The notes under the pieces were generated by a model, which saw nothing but the letters and a program-made list of their open reading frames with translations, ran no database searches and was not told the DNA's origin. The position numbers and the translations under genes were made by a program. From the NCBI RefSeq assembly GCF_000242915.1, contig NZ_AFRZ01000001.1:2356001-2420000 (forward strand): a DNA stretch of 64,000 nucleotides, given 5' to 3'. Origin of the DNA: Sulfurimonas gotlandica GD1. GTDB taxonomy: Bacteria > Campylobacterota > Campylobacteria > Campylobacterales > Sulfurimonadaceae. Every line of letters starts with the position of its first letter. Within the stretch, counting starts at the first letter, position 1. Of the stretch, positions 1 to 8,754 are shown one piece after another.

Positions 1-1
1 A

Positions 2-58
2 CTTAAAAATGAGATGCATGTAGACTTTATATACACAGCTTTTGAGGTTCAGTTTTAA
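2..58 (+). CDS. 3' end of an unidentified upstream gene (partial)
   Basis: An open frame enters from the left edge and stops at TAA 56-58, sharing the A with the tlyA start codon (TAATG overlap). Only 18 residues are visible. The last ones alternate polar and hydrophobic residues and end in Phe, as outer-membrane beta-barrel proteins do, but this is too little to identify the gene. The overlap suggests co-transcription and translational coupling with tlyA. Confidence 0.4.
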   Translation, partial: LKNEMHVDFIYTAFEVQF

Positions 59-765
59 TGAGACTCGATAACTATCTTGTTGAAAATTCACTTAGCGAGA
101 GTAGAACAAAAGCCCAGGGTATTATAAAAGATGGACTTGTAAGTGTTAATGGAAATATAATTACAAAGAGCTCACTAAAGATAGATGAAAGTGATGAGGT
201 AAATGTAGCAGAGCATAAAGAGTATGTTTCTCGCTCAGCTCATAAACTTAGTTTATTTTTAGAAGAACTTAACCTAGATGTAACAGGAAATATAGCTCTA
301 GATATAGGCTCATCTACCGGTGGGTTCACTCAGGTTCTTTTAGAAAATATGGTTAAGGAAGTCAGTGCTGTTGATGTTGGCCGTGATCAACTACATAAGA
401 GTCTGCTCAATGATGAACGTGTGTTCTCACATGAAAGCTGTGATATTAGAGAGTTTAAAAGTGATAAGGTCTTTGATATTGTAGTCAGTGATGTTTCTTT
501 TATATCACTACTAAATATTTTAGATGATGTTGACAGACTTGCATCTGATAAAATCATCCTACTGTTTAAACCTCAGTTTGAAGTAGGACGTGAAGCAAAA
601 CGAGATAATCACGGTGTAGTACTTGATGAAAAAGCTATTATGAACGCGATGATAAAATTTGAAGATGCAGCTATGCTAAAAGGATGGGAACTAATTATGA
701 AGTCTCCATCAAAATTAACGGGTAAGGAAGGTAATCTTGAGTATTGCTACTACTATGAAAAATAG
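58..765 (+). CDS. tlyA: TlyA family rRNA 2'-O-methyltransferase (hemolysin A-like)
   Basis: The 235-residue protein has an N-terminal S4 RNA-binding domain (about 1-60, starting MRLDNYLVENSLSESRTKA) and an FtsJ/RrmJ-like Rossmann methyltransferase domain with the SAM-binding motif ALDIGSSTGGFT near residue 80. Family members methylate the 2'-O of cytidines in 16S and/or 23S rRNA and affect capreomycin sensitivity; the 'hemolysin' name is historical. Length and architecture are normal for the family. It overlaps the upstream partial gene by one base and the downstream ribF by up to 29 bases, so it appears to be part of a compact tlyA-ribF-truD operon. Confidence 0.92.
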   Translation: MRLDNYLVENSLSESRTKAQGIIKDGLVSVNGNIITKSSLKIDESDEVNVAEHKEYVSRSAHKLSLFLEELNLDVTGNIALDIGSSTGGFTQVLLENMVKEVSAVDVGRDQLHKSLLNDERVFSHESCDIREFKSDKVFDIVVSDVSFISLLNILDDVDRLASDKIILLFKPQFEVGREAKRDNHGVVLDEKAIMNAMIKFEDAAMLKGWELIMKSPSKLTGKEGNLEYCYYYEK

Positions 766-1576
766 TACTGCCATAGCCATAGGTGGTTTCGATGGTATGC
801 ACATAGGTCATCAGCATCTCTTTGCAGAACTTGGTGAGCATGGAACTATTGTCGTAATTGAGACTGGTTATGCAAATATTACACCTAAAGAAGAGCGTGA
901 GAATTTTTCTCACTATCCTATACTCTATCTTGAACTTGATGAGATTCGTCACCTAGATGGAGATGCATTTATATCTCTACTTAAAAGTGAATTTCCAAAA
1001 CTCAAAAAGATAGTTGTTGGTTATGACTTTCATTTTGGTAAAGACAGAAAGTATTCATTTGAAGACTTGAAAACTCTCTTTAGCGGAGAGGTTAAGGTTG
1101 TTGAAGAAGTGACACTAGAGGGTGATTCTATTCACTCTCATAAGATCAGAGCAAAGGTTAAGATAGGTGACATAAAAGGTGCAAATGATTTTTTAGGTCA
1201 TAACTATACTATAATGGGGGCTTTAGTAGCTGGACAAGGTATAGGTAAAAAAGAGTTAGTAGCAACTATAAACATAGAGGCAACAGGCTTTTTAACTCCT
1301 AAAGAGGGTGTTTATGTGACTCTGACTCGCATCGACGATGAAGAGCATTACCATCCATCAGTATCTTTTGTCGGTCATAGAGTTACAACAGATGGCTCGT
1401 TTGCCATAGAATCGCATATACTCGACGGTGAAGTTATATGTAATAAAAAAGCTAGAATAAGTTTTGTCTCATTTATAAGAGATAATAAAAAATTTGATTC
1501 CATTGCGGAGTTGAAAAAAGCGATAAAGAGTGACATCAATATTGCTTCACAAAAATTAAAGTTGTTACAATTATGA
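737..1576 (+). CDS. ribF: Bifunctional riboflavin kinase / FAD synthetase RibF
   Basis: This enzyme phosphorylates riboflavin to FMN and adenylylates FMN to FAD. The N-terminal nucleotidyltransferase motif is GGFDGMHIGHQH. The C-terminal flavokinase half has GIGKKELVATINI in place of the more usual G-PTAN form, which I recall as a Campylobacterota variant. The start is ambiguous. TTG at 737 is preceded by a strong AAGGAAGG (724-731) at good spacing, whereas the first ATG is at 755 with only a weak upstream GAG. I keep 737, giving 279 residues. The stop overlaps the truD start by four bases (ATGA). FAD supply fits the many flavoproteins of this lineage. Confidence 0.9.
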   Translation: MSIATTMKNSTAIAIGGFDGMHIGHQHLFAELGEHGTIVVIETGYANITPKEERENFSHYPILYLELDEIRHLDGDAFISLLKSEFPKLKKIVVGYDFHFGKDRKYSFEDLKTLFSGEVKVVEEVTLEGDSIHSHKIRAKVKIGDIKGANDFLGHNYTIMGALVAGQGIGKKELVATINIEATGFLTPKEGVYVTLTRIDDEEHYHPSVSFVGHRVTTDGSFAIESHILDGEVICNKKARISFVSFIRDNKKFDSIAELKKAIKSDINIASQKLKLLQL

Positions 1577-2619
1577 GAAAAAGAGAATATTTACAGAGTG
1601 TTGGTGAAGATATAAGTTTCAAGTTTTATCAGACTCCAACTGATTTCGTTGTTGATGAGATATCATCTACTGAGTTTAAAGGTAAGGGTAACTACCTGAT
1701 ACTTCATGTTAAAAAAGTTGAACTAACAACTTGGGACATGATTGCTATCTTTGCTGAGTATATGGCGGTTCCTGCACAGAAGATAGGTTATGCAGGACTA
1801 AAAGATAAGCATGCTACTACTACTCAGTATATCTCCGTAGATGCTTCTTATGAGACACTACTTAAAAAGTTTTATCATAAGCAGATAAAAATACTGAGCA
1901 CTACGAGACATTCACACTCTATTCGTATGGGTGATTTAGCAGGAAATAGATTTAGTATCAATCTTCACTTTGTAGATAACATAGATGCGGGTAAAATAGA
2001 AAAAGTTGCAAGAAGAATAGCTAAAGATGGTCTTCCAAATTATTTTGGTTACCAGAGATTTGGTCGCGATGCAGATAGTATAAAACAAGCACAAGAGATG
2101 ATTCAGGGTGAGCTTTTTATCGAAGACTCTAAACTGAAGAACTTTTTAATTTCTATCTATCAAAGTGTGTTTTTTAACGATTGGCTCAGAGATAGGGTTA
2201 ACTTGACTTTAGAAAATAATGAGACAAAGTTTAAAATTCTTGAAGGTGATGTTTATCTATCAGATGCAGGAAATTTGTCTACACCAAAAATCATGCCAAC
2301 AAAAGAATATGAGAGTAAAAAACTTGTTCCAACAGGACTTTTATGTGGAAGAGATATTTTTCGTGCACGTTCAGATGCTAGAGAAATAGAAAAAAAATAT
2401 GATGATGAGTTTTTACAAGAAAAAGGTTACAGAAGAGAAGCACTTATATATCCAAAAGACATAGAGTGTACATATGTTAAGAAGCAAACACTACTGAATC
2501 TTTCTTTCTCACTTCCAAAAGGTTCTTATGCTACTGTTTTTCTCGAATCTATTGCTGGAAAAAACTATAGTGCCAAAGATGTAAAAGCTAAAGATGCAAA
2601 AGCTAAGGCAAAAAAGTAG
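1573..2619 (+). CDS. truD: tRNA pseudouridine(13) synthase TruD
   Basis: TruD converts U13 of tRNA to pseudouridine. The family motif GYAGLKDKHATTTQ, with its catalytic Asp, is seen near residue 75, and the conserved NYFGYQRFG segment near 155. The 348-residue length is normal. The last 15-20 residues are a Lys/Ala-rich low-complexity tail (KDVKAKDAKAKAKK), probably disordered. The start ATG overlaps the ribF stop, indicating coupling. Confidence 0.92.
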   Translation: MRKREYLQSVGEDISFKFYQTPTDFVVDEISSTEFKGKGNYLILHVKKVELTTWDMIAIFAEYMAVPAQKIGYAGLKDKHATTTQYISVDASYETLLKKFYHKQIKILSTTRHSHSIRMGDLAGNRFSINLHFVDNIDAGKIEKVARRIAKDGLPNYFGYQRFGRDADSIKQAQEMIQGELFIEDSKLKNFLISIYQSVFFNDWLRDRVNLTLENNETKFKILEGDVYLSDAGNLSTPKIMPTKEYESKKLVPTGLLCGRDIFRARSDAREIEKKYDDEFLQEKGYRREALIYPKDIECTYVKKQTLLNLSFSLPKGSYATVFLESIAGKNYSAKDVKAKDAKAKAKK

Positions 2620-2634
2620 GAAATAGAGATGAAT

Positions 2635-2686
2635 TTGCAAAAAAGTATCTACTATTATAATAATTTAATGCAAGTTAGATTATAAT
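2635..2686 (+). promoter_or_regulatory. Candidate promoter region of atpB
   Basis: The 99-base gap between truD and atpB holds two TATAAT hexamers (2656-2661 and 2681-2686). The first has TTGCAA at 2635-2640 but only a 15-base spacer. The second lacks a good -35, which is common in AT-rich Campylobacterota promoters. Either could drive atpB. Confidence 0.35.
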
Positions 2687-2718
2687 CACGCAATTAATTT
2701 GAGACAGGGAGTACACCT

Positions 2719-3393
2719 ATGGGTGAATTATTCACATTTTTTGGTCTAATATCTCACGATAAGACTTTTATCTACATTACGCACATGCTTTTATCTGCTG
2801 GAATCGCTTTACTGATCGTAAGAGCAGCAATGTCAAACCTTCAACTTGTTCCTAAGGGAACACAGAACCTAATGGAAGCATACATCGGTGGTGTTCTTCA
2901 AATGGGTAAAGATGTAATGGGTGCTGAAAATGCTCGTCGTTATCTTCCTCTTGTTGCTACAATTGGTCTTTTTGTTGGTATAGCTAACTTAATAGGTGTT
3001 GTTCCAGGGTTTGAAGCTCCAACAGCATTTTTAGAAATGCCTTTAACACTTGCTCTTGTAGTATTTGTTTACTATAACTTTGAAGGTATCCGTCGTCAAG
3101 GTGTTGTTAAATACTTTAAGCACTTCATGGGTCCAGTTTGGTGGTTATATTGGTTAATGTTCCCAATCGAGATCGTTTCTCATTTTTCTCGTCTTATCTC
3201 TCTTAGCTTCCGTCTTTTTGGAAATGTAAAAGGTGATGATATGTTCTTAATGGTAATCTTGATGCTAGCTCCTTGGTTACTTCCAATGATTCCATTCGCA
3301 CTACTTACTTTCATGGCATTCTTACAAGCATTCATTTTCATGATGCTTACAACAGTTTACCTTGGTTCTGCAGTAGCGATCGAAGATCACTAG
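2719..3393 (+). CDS. atpB: F0F1 ATP synthase subunit a
   Basis: Subunit a forms the proton half-channels of F0. The protein has 224 residues and five to six hydrophobic segments. The essential Arg lies in LSFRLFGNVKGDD (near residue 162), matching the LRLFGN signature of the family. It stands alone here rather than in an atp operon, as in Campylobacter and Helicobacter. An AGGGAG Shine-Dalgarno lies about ten bases before the ATG. Confidence 0.95.
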   Translation: MGELFTFFGLISHDKTFIYITHMLLSAGIALLIVRAAMSNLQLVPKGTQNLMEAYIGGVLQMGKDVMGAENARRYLPLVATIGLFVGIANLIGVVPGFEAPTAFLEMPLTLALVVFVYYNFEGIRRQGVVKYFKHFMGPVWWLYWLMFPIEIVSHFSRLISLSFRLFGNVKGDDMFLMVILMLAPWLLPMIPFALLTFMAFLQAFIFMMLTTVYLGSAVAIEDH

Positions 3394-3409
3394 GTCTTAT
3401 TAAGACAAT

Positions 3410-3673
3410 ATGCAAAAAGATAAATTCGATAGAATTATAAGCTTTTTGCTTGGAGCATCATGGGCAATAGTCATTTTTGGTGCTCTTATAACTTTTAAAG
3501 TTTTCCTCTTCCTCGGCTTTTCTTTAGCTCTTTTCACTACAGTTGTTTTTATTGTTATTGCTTTCTTTCTAATTTTAGGATTAGACTCTTTTGCTATAAA
3601 CAGACTGAGACTTGATGAAGCTAGAAAACAGACTGAACTTTTAGAAAAAATATACTCCCAACAAACCACATAA
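3410..3673 (+). CDS. Small conserved membrane protein downstream of atpB
   Basis: This 87-residue protein has two adjacent hydrophobic helices (about 10-33 and 35-57) and a charged C-terminal tail. It begins 17 bases after atpB. A small integral membrane protein follows atpB in Campylobacter as well, so the pairing looks conserved, but no function is known to me. The - strand frame covering the same DNA is a shadow. Confidence 0.75.
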   Translation: MQKDKFDRIISFLLGASWAIVIFGALITFKVFLFLGFSLALFTTVVFIVIAFFLILGLDSFAINRLRLDEARKQTELLEKIYSQQTT

Positions 3674-3733
3674 AACCCTTTAAAGCAAAAATTGGATAGA
3701 ATCTAATCAATTATTATTTATCCAAGGAAATAT

Positions 3734-5158
3734 ATGTTTGAAGTAGTTATAGGGCTTGAAGTCCATGTACAACTAAACACAAAAACAAAACTTTTTTGCT
3801 CGTGCCCAACGAGTTTCAATCATAAACAAAATACAAATACTTGTCCAACTTGTTTAGCTCTTCCAGGTGCTCTTCCAGTTTTAAATAAAGAGGTTCTTCA
3901 TAAGTCTATTATGCTTGGTAAAGCTATAGATGCAACTGTCAACCAGACATCATTCTTTGATAGAAAGTCTTACTTTTACCCAGATTCTCCGAGTGCATAC
4001 CAAATTACTCAGCTTTATACTCCTATAGTTGAACATGGTACTTTGAAAATAGATTTTGAAGATGGAAGTCATAAAATTATCAGAATTAATCGTGCTCATA
4101 TTGAAGCAGATGCAGGAAAGAATATTCACGATGGTGATATCTCCAAAGTTGATTTAAACCGTGCAGGTACACCACTTTTAGAAATCGTTTCTGAACCAGA
4201 TATGAGTAGTGCAGAAGAAGTAACTTTATACCTCAAAAAGCTTCACTCAATCATCCGTTACTTAGATATCGGCGATGCAAATATGCAGGAGGGAAGTTTT
4301 CGTGTAGATGTAAATGTTTCTATCCGTCCAAAAGGTGATGAGAAACTTTATACTCGTGTTGAGATCAAAAATATCAATAGTTTTAAATTTATCCAAAAAG
4401 CTATAGAAGTTGAAGTTGCTCGTCAGATTGAAGCTTGGGAGGATGGTCTTTATGAGCAAGAGATTTGCCAAGAGACTAGATTGTTTGATCAAGTAAAACA
4501 AGAGACTCGTTCTATGCGTGGTAAAGAAGAAGCAGCTGATTACCGTTACTTCCCAGAACCAGACCTACTAAAAGCTATTGTAACTGATGAGATGCTACAG
4601 ATGTATTCTAAAATACCAGAACTTCCAGATGAAAAAATGGCTAGATTTGTAAGCGAATATGGCATGAATGAATACAATGCAGGCGTTGTAACATCAAGTG
4701 TAGAAATGGCTCACTTCTTTGAGACTATGATGGAAGAAAGGATTAGTGCCAAAAATGCTCTTACGTGGCTTACAGTTGAACTTCCATCTCGTCTGAAAGG
4801 TGATGTAAATATTACTAACTCACCTGTAGATGCTAAAAAGCTTGGGCATCTGGTTAAGCGTATAGAAGATAAAACTATTAGTGGTAAAGCTGCTAAAGAA
4901 GTTCTTGATTACTTGATGGAAAATGTTGAAGATGTAGATGCTACAATAGAAAAGCTTGGTCTTAAGCAAGTTAGTGACAGCGGTGCAATTGAAACTATCT
5001 GTGATGCGATTATTGCAGCAAATCCAGATAAAGTTGAGCAGTATAGAGGTGGAAAGGATAAATTATTTGGTTTCTTTGTCGGTCAAGTTATGAAAGAATC
5101 AAAAGGCAGTGCTAATCCACAAGCAGTTAATGAAGTATTAAAAGCAAAATTGGGGTAG
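3734..5158 (+). CDS. gatB: Asp-tRNA(Asn)/Glu-tRNA(Gln) amidotransferase subunit B
   Basis: GatB is the kinase/tRNA-binding subunit of GatCAB, which makes Gln-tRNA(Gln), and in some organisms Asn-tRNA(Asn), by transamidation. The start [14 protein letters not shown], the zinc-binding CSCP and CPTC cysteine pairs near residues 22-45, [13 protein letters not shown] and the C-terminal YqeY-like tail are all typical. The 474-residue length is normal. AAGGAAA lies just before the ATG. The order gatB then gpsA, here with two K+-channel genes between, recalls Campylobacter. Confidence 0.95.
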   Translation: MFEVVIGLEVHVQLNTKTKLFCSCPTSFNHKQNTNTCPTCLALPGALPVLNKEVLHKSIMLGKAIDATVNQTSFFDRKSYFYPDSPSAYQITQLYTPIVEHGTLKIDFEDGSHKIIRINRAHIEADAGKNIHDGDISKVDLNRAGTPLLEIVSEPDMSSAEEVTLYLKKLHSIIRYLDIGDANMQEGSFRVDVNVSIRPKGDEKLYTRVEIKNINSFKFIQKAIEVEVARQIEAWEDGLYEQEICQETRLFDQVKQETRSMRGKEEAADYRYFPEPDLLKAIVTDEMLQMYSKIPELPDEKMARFVSEYGMNEYNAGVVTSSVEMAHFFETMMEERISAKNALTWLTVELPSRLKGDVNITNSPVDAKKLGHLVKRIEDKTISGKAAKEVLDYLMENVEDVDATIEKLGLKQVSDSGAIETICDAIIAANPDKVEQYRGGKDKLFGFFVGQVMKESKGSANPQAVNEVLKAKLG

Positions 5159-5162
5159 ATAA

Positions 5163-6728
5163 GTGATTCAGCGTTTGATTGTAGATCTTGCATATTTTAT
5201 AAATACATCGGACGCTTATCAGAGAAAAAAGCGTTTTTTTTATAACCTGCTGGAAAACAGCAGTTACAAATATAAAAAATACTTCGATATTTTTATGATA
5301 ACACTTATTTTTGCAAGTGTTGTTATCCTCATTCGAGAAGTAAAGTCACATGTAAATGACGACCTTCTCTTTTTTAACAACTATATAGTTTCTATTATCT
5401 TTTTTATTGAGTATATGCTGAGGCTGTGGATAAGCAGTAGTGTTACTCAAGTTATTATAGATCAGAGTGAACATGATGTTATGCTTGGAAATAAATTTAA
5501 ACTTCTAAAAGCTATAAAAGATATAATTATTGCCAAATTTAAATATATTTTATCTATTAAAGCAATTATAGATTTACTAGCAATTATACCATTCTTCCAT
5601 CAGTTAAGACTACTTCGTATATTTATACTTTTTAGGGTATTTAAGCTCTTTAGATACGCAAAAAGCATTCAAACATTTACATCAGTAATCTCAGCTAAAA
5701 AGTTTGAGTTTTTCACACTGCTTATTTTTGCATCTATAATCATATTTGTTTCATCGGTACTTATTTATGTAATGGAAGCGAATAACCCTGATTCTCCAAT
5801 AGATACACTGTTTGAAGCAGTATATTGGTCTATAGTTACTATCTCAACAGTCGGTTTTGGAGATATTGTGCCCGTTACACAAGAGGGGCGTGTTGTTGCC
5901 ATGTTTGTAATAGTTGCGGGTATCGGTGTTTTCTCCTTTACAACTTCGCTTATAGTTACATCTTTTACTGAAAAACTCGATGAGATTAAAGATCTAAAAG
6001 TTATTGATGATATATCAAAATTAAAAGAGTTTTATCTCATTTGTGGATATGAAAATGTATCTAAAGAAGTGGCTAAAAAACTTTCTCTTAATAACAAAGT
6101 AATTATTATGGAAGAAGATTTTAATAAGTCAGAATCAGCTAAAAAAGATGGTTTTATTTCACTTAACTACGACCCAGGTTCTATTGAGAGTTATAAGAAG
6201 CTCAATATAAATATTGAAACTCAGGTAAAGGCAATTCTGTGTTTGAGTCATAGTGATGTAGAAAATGTATATACGGCTCTAACTGTTCGTTCTTTTAATA
6301 AAGATGTTTTTATTCTGTCCATTTTGATAAATAAGATGAATAGAAACAAGTTGAACTTCGCCGGTGTAAATGAGCTTTTTTATGAGAAAGAACTTGTTGG
6401 AATAATTGCTAAAGAGTTCGTTGGTCAACCAGTTGCATTTGAAGCTATTCATGCTCTTCGTACAAACTACAATGGCATTGATGTGCAAGAGATGTTAGTA
6501 AGTGATAGAGTTTTAGAAAGCTTTGTAACGGTAGGGCAATTAGAAAATAAAAAGTATAGAATAATACTTTTAGGCATCTATAAAAAAGTTAGAAAGAGAT
6601 TCTTTTTTAATCCAATCGATAGTACAGTTTTAGAAGTAGGTGATTATCTTTTAGTTATTGGTAACACACAGTTTTTAAAAGAGTTTTCTATTTATCTCCA
6701 TAAAAAAGGCTCGAATAATGGAAAATAA
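5163..6728 (+). CDS. Potassium channel with voltage-sensor-like membrane domain and RCK/TrkA domains
   Basis: The 521-residue protein has a hydrophobic N-terminal region resembling a six-helix channel, with an S4-like stretch rich in Arg (RLLRIFILFRVFKLFR). A pore loop carries the K+ selectivity filter T229-V-G-F-G-D234, where GFGD replaces the commoner GYGD. Residues from about 275 form a cytosolic TrkA-N/RCK domain, followed by a TrkA-C domain. It starts with GTG behind a GGGG ribosome site and sits four bases after gatB. It overlaps the next gene, a second RCK protein, by 11 bases, suggesting joint gating. The ligand is unknown. Confidence 0.88.
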   Translation: MIQRLIVDLAYFINTSDAYQRKKRFFYNLLENSSYKYKKYFDIFMITLIFASVVILIREVKSHVNDDLLFFNNYIVSIIFFIEYMLRLWISSSVTQVIIDQSEHDVMLGNKFKLLKAIKDIIIAKFKYILSIKAIIDLLAIIPFFHQLRLLRIFILFRVFKLFRYAKSIQTFTSVISAKKFEFFTLLIFASIIIFVSSVLIYVMEANNPDSPIDTLFEAVYWSIVTISTVGFGDIVPVTQEGRVVAMFVIVAGIGVFSFTTSLIVTSFTEKLDEIKDLKVIDDISKLKEFYLICGYENVSKEVAKKLSLNNKVIIMEEDFNKSESAKKDGFISLNYDPGSIESYKKLNINIETQVKAILCLSHSDVENVYTALTVRSFNKDVFILSILINKMNRNKLNFAGVNELFYEKELVGIIAKEFVGQPVAFEAIHALRTNYNGIDVQEMLVSDRVLESFVTVGQLENKKYRIILLGIYKKVRKRFFFNPIDSTVLEVGDYLLVIGNTQFLKEFSIYLHKKGSNNGK

Positions 6729-7389
6729 TGCCTTAATCTTCGGATATAATGATTTTACATTTGAGATAGAAAAAAACATATCATCAGAATATAAAAATGT
6801 ATATATTTTTAAACTAGGTCAAGATGGTGAAGATAGTTTTGATTTAGGTGATAATTGGGATAACTTAAGTAGCAAAGTTGATATTAGTGACTGTGTTGCA
6901 TTTTGTGTTCTTGAAGATATGGCTGAAAATATATTCTTAACTATCTCCCTTCGTGATGCTTTTAAAGATTTGATTATTGTTGCTCTTGCGCAAGATAAGG
7001 AGAGTGCGGATAAGCTTACTTTAGCTGGTGCAACCAGAGTCCTTCCAACTACTCAAACTACTGCAAATGTCATTGTTGAGATGCTTGAAAAACCGATAGT
7101 CACAGAAGTATTGCACGATATCTTATATGAAAAAAGTGCTTTGCAAATAGCTCAAATAAAAATAGAAGATCATACTGTTTTTGATGGAAAATATCCGGCA
7201 GACATTGAGTGGAGTTCAAAGCATGGAATCATAGTGATTTCAGTTGTACATGAAGATATGAGCAGAGAGTTTATCTACTCTTCAAAAGCAAAACATCACA
7301 TCATAAAAAGTGGAGATATTTTTGTTGTAGTAGGTTACGAACACGATATCAAAGAGTTTGAAAAGTTAATAGGGAGTAAGTGTGAGTAA
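6718..7389 (+). CDS. Stand-alone RCK/TrkA-C type K+ channel regulatory protein
   Basis: This 223-residue cytosolic protein has an N-terminal TrkA-N-like Rossmann fold (about 1-110) and a C-terminal TrkA-C domain (about 135-220, ending in KSGDIFVVVGYEHDIKEFEKL). It has no membrane segment. The overlap with the channel gene suggests that it assembles with the channel's own RCK domain into the gating ring. The N-terminal Gly motif is weak (FGYNDF rather than GxGxxG), so nucleotide binding may be lost. Function is inferred from fold similarity and context. Confidence 0.7.
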   Translation: MENNALIFGYNDFTFEIEKNISSEYKNVYIFKLGQDGEDSFDLGDNWDNLSSKVDISDCVAFCVLEDMAENIFLTISLRDAFKDLIIVALAQDKESADKLTLAGATRVLPTTQTTANVIVEMLEKPIVTEVLHDILYEKSALQIAQIKIEDHTVFDGKYPADIEWSSKHGIIVISVVHEDMSREFIYSSKAKHHIIKSGDIFVVVGYEHDIKEFEKLIGSKCE

Positions 7390-8272
7390 AATAGGTGTAA
7401 TAGGAGCTGGAAAATGGGGCTCTGCTTTAGCTTTTGCATTAGGTCAAGAGAATGAAGTTTATATAACTTCAAGAACACCTAGAGATGTAGAAAATTTTGT
7501 ATCTTTAGAAGAAATTTTAAAGCTAGAGTATTTAGTTATTGCTATTCCAGCACAGCAGATATCATCATGGTTAGAAGATAATTTTGTATTTAACAATCAA
7601 AAAATATTGGTAGCGGCAAAAGGTATAGAAGCAACAACAGGCAGATTTTTAAATGATATCTATAAGCCATACGTTCCAGATGAAAATATCGCCTTTTTAT
7701 CTGGTCCATCGTTTGCTGCAGAGGTTATAAAGTCTCTTCCTACAGCACTTGTAATCAACTCTCATAACGAAAATCTGAGTGCAAAATTTGCTACTTTTTT
7801 TCCGCCATTTATAAAAACATATACTTCAACAGATGTAATGGGTGCTGAAGTTGCGGGAGCTTATAAAAATGTTATTGCTATAGCTGCAGGGATATGTGAA
7901 GGTTTAGGTCTTGGTAAAAATGCCGCGGCTTCACTTATCTCTCGTGGTTTAGTAGAGATGCAGAGATTTGGCTATGTTTATGGGGCTAAGGAAGAGAGTT
8001 TTGTGGGTCTTAGTGGAGCAGGGGATCTTTTCCTTACTGCTTCATCGACTATGAGTAGAAACTTTCGTGTAGGACTTGGCATAGCGCAGGGAAAAAGTCA
8101 AAAAGAGATATTGAAAGAGTTAGGTGAAGTTGCTGAGGGCATTGGAACTACTTATGCCCTTAACAAGATTGCAAAAAACAAAGATTTATATTTGCCAATA
8201 GCAACAGAAGTCTATAAAATGTTAGAGGGCGAAGACCCACATATTAGTCTAAAAAACTTTCTTTCTAACTGA
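7382..8272 (+). CDS. gpsA: NAD(P)+-dependent glycerol-3-phosphate dehydrogenase
   Basis: GpsA reduces dihydroxyacetone phosphate to sn-glycerol-3-phosphate for phospholipid synthesis. The Rossmann motif GAGKWGSALA is at residues 8-17, the catalytic Lys region AGAYKNVIAIAAG near 160, and GLSGAGDLFLT near 210. The 296-residue length is slightly short but normal for Campylobacterota. It starts with GTG and overlaps the preceding RCK gene by eight bases. Confidence 0.94.
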   Translation: MSKIGVIGAGKWGSALAFALGQENEVYITSRTPRDVENFVSLEEILKLEYLVIAIPAQQISSWLEDNFVFNNQKILVAAKGIEATTGRFLNDIYKPYVPDENIAFLSGPSFAAEVIKSLPTALVINSHNENLSAKFATFFPPFIKTYTSTDVMGAEVAGAYKNVIAIAAGICEGLGLGKNAAASLISRGLVEMQRFGYVYGAKEESFVGLSGAGDLFLTASSTMSRNFRVGLGIAQGKSQKEILKELGEVAEGIGTTYALNKIAKNKDLYLPIATEVYKMLEGEDPHISLKNFLSN

Positions 8273-8274
8273 TA

Positions 8275-8637
8275 TTATTTATCTAAAATATACTCAGCAA
8301 TCGCTCTTGCTTCATCTTCTGTAAGAGCGCCTTTTTGTGATGGCATAAGACCAAAACGCTCTTTAGTCTCTTTTGGAAAAAGCATTTTCTCTTCAGACGG
8401 CTCAAGTGTGTAGTTGATTATAAAATTAATTCCATCTAGTCTGTTTGGATAAGCTACTTTTACTTTCTTAGCTAGTGCCCATGATGGCGGCGCTGCCATT
8501 CTATTTAGTTTTTCTTTTGTTATCTCTCCTATAAGGTGACAACTACCACATTTATTTTCAGCTAAACTCTCTATATCAGATGCTTGAACAAGTAGAGAAG
8601 CTGCCATAATGAATGGTATAGCTAATAAGTTTCGCAT
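8275..8637 (-). CDS. Periplasmic monoheme cytochrome c
   Basis: The 120-residue protein has a cleavable signal (MRNLLAIPFIMAASLLVQA) and one heme-binding CGSCH motif near residue 31. A probable distal Met lies in FGLMPSQKG. This is a class I cytochrome c, acting as a soluble electron carrier. It converges on gpsA with a two-base gap. Its upstream region carries an FNR-like box placed at -41.5 from a plausible start, which suggests control by oxygen or electron acceptor. The redox partner is unknown. Confidence 0.85.
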   Translation of the reverse strand: MRNLLAIPFIMAASLLVQASDIESLAENKCGSCHLIGEITKEKLNRMAAPPSWALAKKVKVAYPNRLDGINFIINYTLEPSEEKMLFPKETKERFGLMPSQKGALTEDEARAIAEYILDK

Positions 8638-8668
8638 AATCTAGTCCTTATAATATTTATTTATTACT

Positions 8669-8725
8669 ATTATAATTCAATATTATTTTATTAGCTTTGA
8701 CTTTAATCAAATCATTATGTATAAT
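8669..8725. promoter_or_regulatory. Divergent promoter with FNR-like box between cytochrome c and transporter genes
   Basis: TTGACTTTAATCAA (8697-8710) fits the Crp/Fnr-type TTGA-N6-TCAA box. On the - strand a TATAAT (8674-8669) lies where a class II activator centred at -41.5 would need it, driving the cytochrome c gene. On the + strand the box's TTGACT is a -35 with a 17-base spacer to TATAAT at 8720-8725, driving the transporter. One bound regulator could therefore activate one gene and block the other. This is inferred from spacing only. Confidence 0.5.
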
Positions 8726-8754
8726 AGTTCATAGATTAATTAAAGTAGGTATAT

